A program made the position numbers and the translations under genes. This document shows positions 36,001 through 48,000 of a DNA stretch of 64,000 nt, one piece after another. The stretch lies in contig OU612071.1 in assembly GCA_914767715.1 (NCBI GenBank), forward strand, positions 16,116,948 to 16,180,947, read 5' to 3'. The notes under the pieces were generated by a model. It was not told the origin of the DNA. It worked only from the letters and a program-made list of their open reading frames with translations, and ran no database searches. Origin of the DNA: Membranipora membranacea (taxonomy: Eukaryota; Bryozoa; Gymnolaemata; Cheilostomatida; Membraniporidae). How positions within the stretch are numbered: the first letter of the stretch is position 1; the number at the start of each line of letters is the position of its first letter.

Positions 36001-39000
36001 TCACCCATCCAGCATCTACACAATTTTGCTGTGTCAGAGGCTCTAGTAACAGGCTTTGATACTATCTACGCTTCTAAAAACTCGAAAAACATGATATTTA
36101 ACTTGTCGCATGGTTCTGCATACTTGACGAGGTGACACTAGTGACTAGTGCCTTGTAACGCTGCTTTTTGTGAGACCACCGACAGACAGACAGTAATGGA
36201 TTATTTTCCCACTCTCAGCCGAGTCGACTCAGAAAGGTCAGTCAGCTATAAACCTTATTAGGTCTTAGGGTTGGGAGGGGACCTATCTGAGCCCCCCCCC
36301 CCCCCATTTTGTGCACAATGTGGAATGTGGAAGAGCCAACACATTGATAAGAGCATTGGCTTTACATTAGAATGATCAATTCAAACCCCTTTATTTTATA
36401 TTATCCAGTCTGTCTGTTTGTCTGTACTCTGTATAAATATGTAAGGAGTGGAGGGTAGCCTGTCATCTTATCATCCAGGGAGGAAATGAAAGTTTATCTC
36501 TTTCTTCAATCGTCAGTGAAAATCAGTGTCAGGTCTAAGTAAAGTAGTGGTTGATGTTTCAGCTCAGTCTAAGAGCACAGGTTCAAGCTGTCTGCAGGTT
36601 GCTTGTTCGCGCAACGTTGCGTCGTTATTCAGTCTTTGTCTTATCAGGACGACCAGACTTTAATACATCATTTCTGGAAATAAACTGTGAGTGGCACCTG
36701 TGAGTAGGATTTGTCTGAATTTGGTTACGTCTTTTAATGCGATTACATGCATTGGAAGTTGCCTTCTCTTACTCATATCACAAAAGACATTAATTCAACA
36801 CCAGCATACAAAGTTAGGGGGGGGGGGGTTTAAGGTCTGTTACCCATAGCTATGAACAACATGCTAGACAGCAATAATGTTTTATGTTGTTTTCCTTTAT
36901 TTAAATACTACGAGGCAAGAATCAGAGTATTTTAATCAAGCAGTGAGGTCATTCAAAGTTTAAGCTCTTAATCTGGGTCATCTATAATCTATCCTCTGTG
37001 GTTGACCAGCTTGCTTACTCCTACAACCTTATAATTCTCATTTGATATCAAATGAGCTTCAGTTCTCTAAACCTTTCCAGGTTGATGTGGTAGCAATCCA
37101 CAATCAACCACCCCACAACCATTGGGGATGTGGCTAATAATGGAATGCCGCTACCAGAAAATAATTTCTGTCTTCTCCTCTCAACAGACTCATTTACCTT
37201 TTACTCAAAGTTAGTTCGAAGCTCAAACCTTGGTTGGTTTTAGTGGCATTCCATTATCAACCACAGTTCTACCAATTTGGAATGCCGCAACCTGCCACCC
37301 TGTCGGACATTGAGCTCCTTAACAAGTGCCAAGTATCAATCCTCTCACACAATTGCCCTGCATCTTTTCGCTGTCATTGTCCTCCAAATGACAAGCTATA
37401 TTTTGGTGGCCTGTGGTTAAGGTAATGTCAAAGACCGGTCCGAATATCAACATATCATATACCGTTGGAAAGCTGCCGAGCTACTGAAAATGAATACCTG
37501 AACAAAAACTTGATTCGATGACGTTGTGTCATTAAAGGGAGGAAATGAGGCAGAAAACGCTGCTTTTGTCAAGGCAGATGAAGGAGTCAAATTAATTGCA
37601 AGAAATTTCAAAACAGGTGGAATGTATACTTAGAGATTGAGTTCATAGTAAAATTTGATTTTCTTTGATATATGACTAGTCTAAACTGACTTTTTACGTC
37701 ACGCCATACAATGCATTTTTTTTGTGAAGCTGTGAAAATATGTGACACTTCAATCATTAATTCAGATCAGATCATAGGCTCGAAACAAAATTAATTATGA
37801 TTTTCCCTTAGAGTACACTTCAAATGTCATACATATTGACTTTCAACAAAATAGCTTGCATATTCCGAAAACAGTGGACTCTCGAATACAGCTAATATTT
37901 TTTGCAACTTTTGCATAACGTCAAATGTGCTGTCCAAATGACCATTATTGTGGCCAAACAAAGTTTTTTTGAAAGTTCTCACATACGAAGCCGCTTTTAT
38001 TACCCACGGTGCACGCAGGAAATGATTCTTTCACTGCATCTTTGTTTTTCTTGAATTTAACGCAAAAGAATGGCCAAAAACACCTCAAAAAGTCCCAAAA
38101 AATAGCTGTTTTTTGGCATTCTTTTGCGTTAAATTCAAGAAAAACGAAGATGCAGTGAAAAAATGTTTTGGCATTTCCTGTGTGCACCATGACTAATGAA
38201 AGCGGCTTCGTATGTGAGAACTTTCAAAAACCTTTGTTTGGCCACAATAATGGTCATTTGGACAGCACATTTGATGTTATGCAAAAGTTGCAAAAAATAT
38301 TAGCTGTATTCGAGAGTCTACTGTTTTCGCAATATGCAAGCTAATTTGTTGAAAGTTAATAGGTATGGCATTTGAAGTGTACTCTAAGGGAAAACCTATG
38401 ATCTGTTCTGAATTAATGATTGAAATTTCACATATTTTCACGGCTTCACAAAAAAGAATGCATTGTATGGCGTGACGTAAAAAGTCAGTTTAGACTAGTC
38501 ATATATCAAAGAAAATCAAATTTTACGATGAAAGCAATCTCTAAGTATGCATTCCACCTGGTTTGAAATTTCTTGCATTTAATTTGACACCCCCCATCTG
38601 CTTTGGCAAAAACAGCGTTTTGTGCCTAATTTCCTCCCTAAAATGACACAACGTCATTGAATCAAGTTTTTGTTCAGGCATTCATTTTCAGTAGCTCGGC
38701 AGCTTTCCAACGGTATATGATATGTTGATATTCGGATCGGTCTTTGACATTACCTTAAGCAGGGAGTTTGATGTACTATATACAAGGGATGATTAGATGT
38801 CCATCATTTGCGCACATAAAGGACTTGAGGTTTTGTCAGTAATAATAGGCCCTTAATAACTAAAAAATAACTAAAAGTAACTAGCGTCTCTTGACAAACT
38901 TTCAATGGTATCTAGGTCAATCCTAGGCATTAGGTAAAACTGTTAGGTCATACCTACCAGTATTTTCACATTCCTTCATATTCATAAGACAGCTGTTGTG

Positions 39001-42000
39001 TACTTCATTCTTAACCTTAGCCTTGCTTGGAAAGCGTTGTTCGCTGGAGGGGGGGGGTAGAGGCTGAGCCAAACAGAGCTTGCTGACTCTTGTAAACGCA
39101 CAAAGCTTGTCAAGGCAGGCCATATTGACCTCAGAGCTGGAACGCACAACCCTTATATACATTTTCCTCATTATACCCAGCCAAGGATTACAGTGAAATA
39201 TAGCCAACTTAACGATAAAAAGTTGGACTGATCTCTCAGAATCAGTCATGATTTTCAGTACTCACTTTATTTAGAACAGGTGGGTTCCTTCTAATCTTGA
39301 GAACTCATACCAAGGCCAGAGGTTGGCACCTCACTTCCCAACATTCACAATGTCACAATGACACCATGGTGGATGGAACAAATCAACAATTAACCTGCTG
39401 CAACAATTATTCAATTACTTGCACATAATTGTCTTCTCATTAATCAAGAAAAGACAACTCAAAGCCCTCGTAGGTCGTTCTATGGGCAAAGCGCCTGCTA
39501 TTACATTTATACCAGTAAGGATAAGCATGAATAGTGTCCACCCAAACAGGTCTTATAACTAAATTAATAAATTTTTAACGATATAAAAATGAAAGGGACT
39601 CCTGTCAGATTGTGAACATTCAAAGAAGAAAATAAGGAAATCACCTGATATGGCCTCATCCACTCTTGATAAGTAATGGTTGCCACTGCTGCCTGCTGTC
39701 AAAACTATTTATAGACTGTGGCAGTTGTTATTATTTTACTGGTGACTACTGGTCAGTTATATAAACTTAAAATCAATATTATCACAAGAAACCATCAGTT
39801 GTCATATTAGTTGGTGTGATATTTTGCCAGCTTTCCCACTTTGATAATTAGAATTATTATTACACACTGACAGCAGATATAAACATTACCTGATCGAAGG
39901 GCAAGACTCTGCAGCCAACTCACTTCTAGCCCGAGGACTTCCCTTTGACTTACTGGTATGTTAGGTTGCCCTGCTGACCGTCCATAGGGCCATCAGGACA
40001 TTGATCAAATTTCTTAGGCTACTAAAATATATTAAAAAACTAGTTTTAGGCGTCAATTTTCATAGCTTGAGTGCCAAAAATCTATAACCATGAAGAACAG
40101 CAAATGGTCATCGCCCCATTATCACTACGCTTGATCATGAGGCTTGTGTATAATTATATGTAGGGAAGAAATGAAACAGATGGCGGTGTTTTATGCAGAT
40201 CGGATTTTCTTGACTCACCAGGATACCATAACAACACTTTTCTGCCTAACATCCATGTCATGAAATAGAGGTGGTATTTCAAGTGGCTATCAGCAGTTTT
40301 AAATCATAGTTTCACTTTGCTGTAAGGGGACAGAGTTTTGCGGAGGAAGCACAAAATCGCAGCAAAGAAGACATCGCAGTCCTAGTCGGTCTTAGCAGAA
40401 TGTTAGAGTTGTGATTGAGAACCGGGATAAATCATCTGTCAGCAAACACCAACTAGTTAAAGGATCGATCTCGATCAGGCGTTAGTCTTAGCAACAAAAA
40501 CCATCCATGAATCTGTTTGTGAAGCGTGAGCCGGACAGCCCAAGCTATACTGGCTCTTTTCTTGGATCTCTTATGGGAGATAACTTCAACCCATTTGCAG
40601 CAGATAATGACGAGGTTCAGTAAGTATCTCAAACAGACAAAAGGTTTTTTTATTCGAGTCATGTTTGTGAAGTCAAGTCATCTATCTAAAGTTTGTCAAG
40701 TCGAGGTAAAGATCAAAACCTCGCTATTGCACTGATTGGATCTCGGCATGTGATTTGATAAAATTATTCTCTCATCCCGATGTCACAAAAATTTTCAAGG
40801 TCACTGGTAGCTTATCGATGCTCACCTAGTTTGCAGAGTATGTTCTCATCTAGCTAGTTTGGTTTGGTCTGGTTGCGTTTTTAGTGCATCACTTTACTTT
40901 TTTGTAACTGAACTGTCTAGAATCTTCTCTCTCCTTTAGTTTGTCGCTCTCTGCTTATACAAATCTTTGATGCCCTTCGTAGCCCCTTTTCCCGGATGTG
41001 TCAAATAATCTGTATCAGCCTCTGCATTAGTTAGTGCAGAAAGGATTCCTGCGATTGCCCACCTTTTGGCAAAAGATGCACTGTTCTGGTTGGTTTGGCT
41101 CCATAAAGTGTTTGGTTCTTTGCTGTTGACAAGTGCTGATATTTGGATTTTCTGACCATGTTTGCTGTCTTTGTTTCGTGGGTTCGGTTTTAACTATTAG
41201 GAGTTGTGTGCTTTTTGTATGGGAGGGGATGATGAGCAATCCAAATCAAAAAATCTAAAATATTGACTCTTGTGGCTGATAGAGCAGAGCTGAAATGGGA
41301 GTTGAATAACATACTGTCAAGATGATGATTTAAATTTTTGGATCACTAACTCTGAACCAGCACAGCAAGAGTGTGTGCTCCATGTTCATGAATAGCCCAT
41401 ACTACATAGAACTTTACTGTACCTATTCAGTAAGTACCTAGAAATATCTGTTATTATATCATTGCTAAGCTGAGAATACCTGCTGTACGGTGATAAATTA
41501 ACTACCAATCATTTTCATATCAACTCAGCAATTCATCTCCAGCGTTGATAATTATGTTTATGGGGAAATAATGGGTCTATATTTATCCTGAGGCAGCAGT
41601 TTATACTCTTTAGTTTACTGCGTATATCTTCATATCAAAGAGTACCAAGAATAGAACTAGGATATAGGCTGACATATCGGTCATATCATAAAGTTATGAT
41701 AGTACACTTTTGATCAACAAAATTCCTTCTGTCATTTTGCCCACATAAAGAATAACATTCCAGCCGATTGTCCGGTTTGTTTTTCGAGTCATTACGAGAC
41801 AGGTTGACTTCTCTGGTCTCATTCATTGCACCGCTATCGCTCGATCCACCAAGTTGTCAGGTTTAACTGCTGTCTTCGAGCAAACTACCTGTGTTCTGTA
41901 AATCTTCAAAGCTGCATTTTGAGTTTTTTATATCTAGCCTGTGTCTATCAATATGTCCGTTCGTTATAATGGGGGTCCACCGAGGAGCCCGACTTCCCCT

Positions 42001-45000
42001 ACTACATTGATACCGGCTTTCCAGCGTAACTTCTCTCGTGTTTCTAGAAGGTATGGATTTTTAGATAGCCTTGTAATATGAGTATATTAGTGATATCAGC
42101 AATAGTATTAAATGGAACTTATTACATTTGTAGTAAACATCCGGCAGTTTTGAGAGCATCAGTGTTACTAGAAGTTGTCCCATCTCTCATAATTCAACCC
42201 AATGAAGTTATTTTTGTGTGATAGAGCACTGCACATGTAGTATGTAGCATACCCAATGATTTCATATTCATTGTTGCTGGTGTTGAATTGATTATTTTTT
42301 TCTCCATTGTGTTGATCAGTCCAGGGTACACAGTTTTATTTACCTGGCTGTAAATAACTGCTTCTGTAATCGATTGTCTAGAGGGATTAATTAAATTAAA
42401 TATAATATGTCAATATATTATATGTCATTTAATCAGGTGGAACATGCCTGCATGTTGCTGTAATTAGTGATCAACGTCTCTTGAGGAAAATACAAATTCG
42501 GTTTGCTCAAGGAAGCTGTAGTTATTGGCTCTCGTGATGATCATCGATGTGCCTATGTTTGCTACCGGGATGTTTATCATTTATACAGCTTAGGGAGTCA
42601 CTGATGCCAATTTTAAAGCTGGGCTGATACGCAGCTCAACCTTTATCACTTGCAAATACAGTTGTTTCAGCTTGTTCTACAAGTGAAATTGATTTCTTGG
42701 TGTTAGACTGTTGAATATGACAGAGCATAGCATGTACCTGACATGCTAGTTTAGTTGGAGCTATGGTAGAGTAGCACTTGCAAATCAAATTACTGATAAG
42801 GGTAGCTGAGAGTTGTGCAGGATATTCAATAGACTGCAGCTGATTTATGTACGAACATAAAAACCTTGCAGAGTAAAAGAGTCAGACGGTGGACATGAAC
42901 TATATCCATCACTAACATTACTTTGCGCAAACATCAGCCCCAGTGTCACAGCACTCATCTTCTCTCCATCCTATCAAACACTTTCTAAACATACTTCAAT
43001 CTCTAATTCCATCAACTTACCGCGGACAGTAGGTGTACGTACGTCCGTATTTCAATCATTATGATGAGTCTGGGTTACCGTAACCTCCGACGGCAGAGGT
43101 CTATATCTGGTGTGATGAGAAATTACCATGTGAGTTTACCTTTTTCTCAACCTTATAGATTTCAGGTCGAGTTCTTCACTAACGAGAGATCGCTGAAGGA
43201 GAGACTACAACTATACTTCATCAAGAACCAGCGGTCAAGTGAGTGTTTTATTATTTCAATTTAATTATATCTTCAATTCAGTTTCAATAATTACAAGTAT
43301 TTAGCTAGATCAAGTTTAATCCAATTGCCTGCATTCCAGTTGCTCCCTTCCACTGGCAGCGTTACCAGTAGAAGTGGAGCAGCTCCGAATGCACGCAATT
43401 GAACCAAACTTGGTGAAGTATTTAGTCCGTGTTTATTCGAGCCAGTTTGGGGTGACTTAGTGTAGCTAGCACAAAATTAACTTGCTTGGTGGGAGCTTGT
43501 GTGCAGTAATAATGGTGAGTAAATAGTAGCTAGGAATAAATTCCACTATTTTGAGCATGGGGGGATAAGGTTAACCTTTTTTTCCTTTCATAGGACTGGT
43601 GGAGCTGTTTCGTTCGATTAATCGCTTTGCTGAGTCAAGTGGGTGGGGGGGGGGGGGGGGAGGGGAGCTAGAACTGAGGCTGTGCGGTCGAAAAATTGAG
43701 CTGCTTCAAATCTTGTGGATTGATAAATCGTCCTTGGCTCTCTTAAGTGTTCTAGAATATGCTTTATCCAAGCTTGTCATTTTAATCAATCATTGTTTAC
43801 AACATGTGATATTACAATTCCAGGTTTACGGATTCGGATATTGAACTTATTTCTGAAGACTGTAACATGTATTCTCTACTTTGTGAGGGTGGTGATGGAG
43901 AACACCAACCAATGGTGAGTCTGGTTCTAAGGCTAGGGTTTCATGCCTTTGTAGTTGCCTCCAGGTGAAGTTAGCTTTCCATTAAGAATTGTAATAGGGA
44001 ATTCCTATTTCCCACAATGCAATTTGATTTGTTGAAGAATATCCCTAAAACCTATCTCTTCAATTCCCTGTAGACTGATAAAGATACAGTGTTACTCAAA
44101 AAATCCAGTACTTACTAAATTAATGTTGGGAGTCTTGAGTAAAGATTTGAAAAACCAATATTAAGAATTGTTGAGATTGGCATTATAGCCTGGCATGCCG
44201 AACAAACAGCCCTACTGTCGTGGAAAAGACCCACCCCCCCTTCACCTTCTTAAAACCCCATTTTCCACTCTGACCAGGAAATAGAAAATTATTTGAATAT
44301 TTGAAATTTGAAATTGACGCTGTTGTGGCCTGTTTTGCGATTATTTCTGATTTTAAGTTGATTTTACTGGTCAAATTTGGAAGAATATGTAAGAGAGCTG
44401 ATAGGTGATTAGCCTCAAATAAAAGAGGTCAACCAGCTTTCATCATGTCATTTTATGGTTTTACATACTTTGTATTTCGCAGCTACACTTTCTCAGAAGG
44501 AAATTGGACAGACCGAAGTAGTCTATCAATCGGCAACAATACAGACGGACCAATAGAAAATCGTATAAAGTGGTACGTATAACATACAACATATATCATA
44601 TTAATTGATGCACCGTGAGTGGAGGAGGGGAGCAACTCCGAATGCAGGAAAGTGGATCAAGCTAGTTCTAAGGTGCATTGACTAAATTGGCCCATAGCAA
44701 GCCGCTGGTTAAATTTTTACAACAGAATTAACGAGAATATATATATTAAACAGGGACTTATTCTCATCAATTTCATATGAATTGATCTATCCCAACAATT
44801 GGGGGAGCCAAATAAAAGTGATCCCGCTGGCATGAGAAATTTTGACTAATAACAAATTTGACTCCAATATCGATCTATCTCTACCATAGACCTCCTTTCC
44901 AAAAGATCCAGATGAATCGTGATTCAACCTCTTTTAATTTAGAAATATATGTAACATGTGCTCTGTATTTCAGGGAATGCATAGCCTGGGTTCGTAGAGA

Positions 45001-48000
45001 AGATGCATTCTACTACGTACAAGTAGTCTTGGCTATAATAAGTCTGATACAGACTATACTCATGACCGTGCTATCTTACAAAGGAAATATACTACAGCAG
45101 CTGTTAAAATGGAGCTTTATTATAGAGATGATAACTACCGTACCGTGGATTGTCACGGTGAGATTATTCGAGATTTATTGTCATTTTTTTACTACTCCGT
45201 TCCAGTAGGATTATGACGATGATGTTTAATTAACGGCCTTTTAACCAAAATACTACCTATCACATCCAATGAGTATGAGCCCATAACATCATGGACCACC
45301 TAAAGGAATTACAATGTAAGCCATTTCAATATTAGTATGTTGACCCAAGGTGTGTCTAACTCCTTGGTTGACCACATCTGATCGATGTCAACATAGGCAA
45401 CTATTTTCTGCTCATCTAAATTGGATAAATCTGTCACAGTACAAATTTACACATCAAGCGCAACCTTGAAACAAGGCCATTTCACAAAATTGTTTATCAT
45501 CAATGTGGGGTCTGAGCTTCAACTTGTGGGAGACTATAATAATCCATATTTTGGTCGCAAAAACAAACAATAGTATTGATGTAACGTTGCGTTAGATTTT
45601 CCACACAGAGTGTCACCGTTATGAATTTTGGTGATTTTTTGATCACATTCCATCACTATTTTATGAGCTATTATTTTCTAATGATGGGGAAAGTATGAGG
45701 TGTGAATGTTCACAGCTATGTAGAGCATAAAACACCTGCTGCCTTGTCGGCAGCCTCTCACAGAAACATAAACCTACACCTACATAGGTCGCGACCTTCA
45801 AAATTCTTCTTCACTACTAATAAATATTAAAATAAAATGTTTGATATTACAACAAAGCCCCGTGAACAAGTATTTATGTGATTAATTCAGTGATTGATAA
45901 ACTTTATCATTCTACATTTAGGACGGGCCGAGACGTAGTAAGTGATAACTTAGAGCCATAGTCCATAGACAGGCCAAAAAATCTCCTTGAACTCCTCGAA
46001 TAGGTACAACCAAAGCTAAACTCTTACACACTATCTCACTGTACTAGTTAGTCTAGTCTGAGCCCCAAGACTCTTGCCCCCTGCCCCACAACCTCCCGTT
46101 GGTTTACCTTGTCTCACTGTTTTTTTGTTGTAGCTCTGCTCACCGAAGCTTAAACCTTTATACATACCAGTGTTTCTCAATCTATGGTTAGCTAAGTCCA
46201 TCTTGGAACATATGCTGGTGAGTATGGAAAGAATAAAATTAAACAAATAAAGAATTTTTAACCAAATCAATTATTTACAAACCTTCAGCCTGTGTTTGCC
46301 ACCTCGGGGCTAGTTTCACTTGTACAGTTTCACGTACAATTATTGGGTCAACAAAATTTGACTTCGGTCTCAAAGATCAGACTCCGTGCCTACATGACAT
46401 CAGGGAGGGTAGGAGATACCCCCTCCCAAGACAAGACATTGTGTCTTAACAGTTTGATCAATAATGGAATTGTGCCCTCATTGATTGGGAGAAGATAACT
46501 TAAAATTATCAGGAATATGCCCAAAATATGATACAAAAACTATTTGATCTATTTAGGCTGAATATCCTGTCTTTCTTGCTCTGTTAACTCCTTTTCTTTC
46601 TTCATAGAATGATATACAGAGAGTTATAAATAAGACAACATCACCGATATCCCATCAGCTTACAGTCCTCCTATCAACCATAATTACTATATTCGCTATC
46701 AGGTAAGTCAAAGTAGTTTGATATTTTAAATGTATAATAGGAGACCTGTTTTGTGTTGATATGCATTTGTTAGTCCAGTCTAAATGCTCATGCAACTAAA
46801 CGTTTATGCAACTAAATCGCATTGCAGCTGTCTGAGCATTTAGACTCATGTATGTCTGTCTCTTTGATGAGAAGCTTCAAATACCTTTATGGCCTAAATC
46901 TGTAGATCAGTACATACCAAGATTGGAAGAATAATTATTTGTAGTTTGATCAATGAGCTCATTGAGATAACTGACATAAGATATTGTGGTAAAGGTACTG
47001 AAGGGGTGGGGGGGGGGCAACCAAATATTTATTTAATCTTTTGATGCGGTTATATCACTGAATTAAATACTTCTCATGGAATGGAAATATTCACATAACC
47101 TTATACAATGAGAACACTCAACACAGGGACTGGTCTAACATTGGTTAGATTGGCTGTTCCTCTTAGCATGAATAACATAGCCTTGGAAATTGTCTCGTCT
47201 ACATAACTGCATACAGTAATAAATTACCTTCAGCGTCAATGATTTTGGGCATTTCTAGAATGCTACTAGGGACTGGCTATTTTTGCAAGCCCATTGTTTT
47301 GCGAAAGAAAGCTAATGATGCTATTCCAGATAAAGAATTCAATGGGTTATATGTTAGGTTCTGCTTTTTGGACAGCTATGATTCATATGTCTTTGATAGA
47401 GGTAAACTAATAGCAGATGACCAAGCTATTTTAGCCTGGTGGTTTCGAGACATTGTGCCCAACTTTGAATTATCCTGACTAAGCGGATATATCTGAGAAC
47501 TCCAATGCATTGTGGGATACTCTTCATTTTCTTGGATAGGTTTTTCCTGTCTAGCGTATAAATCTTCATTTTTCCTTTACAGTGCATGTGGAATACACGA
47601 TCTGCAGAGAGGAAGTGAAAAGAAGTTTGAGTTGTTCACTAGCCTGTGGTTTGTTGTAGTCACATTTTCCACAGTAGGGTACGGTGACATTACTCCCGAC
47701 ATCTGGCCAAGTCAGCTCTATATCATGATTATGATCTGCGTCTCACTGGCTGTTCTTCCAATGCAGGTATGGAACTAAAAACTCATCGACTTTAATGTTT
47801 CTTGATAGACTCTCCCAGGCCGATTGGGGACTTAACTAGCCAATGTGTTGACTCTGATTTAGTTAAGACAGCCCGCAAATAGGAGCCAACACAATTGCTA
47901 GGACTTATAATGTGATCTTCGAATAATTGCTTAGAAAGTTGAATTCTATTGAATTCCTGCTAGTAGCCCGGTCAGACAACAGCCTGCCAAATACAACACT

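Larger units (their letters stand above)
30063..40506. other. Long first intron between Slo2 exons 1A and 1B
   Basis: No exon of a known family was found here. The stretch holds the 19-bp minisatellite, degenerate ~100-bp repeats at about 30880-31180, one arm-copy of repeat B at 31187-31557, a TAGTCTGAGCCCC element at 31846-31910, a 20-G run at 33881-33900, and the 1.34-kb palindrome at 37417-38758. Confidence 0.65.

Noticed and set aside
37945-38190. 81-codon minus-strand frame across the palindrome centre
   Set aside because: Generated by the fold-back symmetry; its sequence reads as two mirrored halves, not a protein domain.
41376-41427. ATG...GTAAGT possible additional Slo2 first exon
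   Set aside because: It ends in phase 0, whereas exon 2 needs phase 2; at most an untranslated exon.
43130-43158. GTGAGT...ATAG, apparent 29-nt intron between 1D and exon 2
   Set aside because: Too short to splice; the sequence is simply open through to exon 2.
47239-47478. 79-codon frame upstream of the Slo2 pore exon
   Set aside because: No similarity to any Slo2 segment, and exons 7 and 8 already join perfectly.
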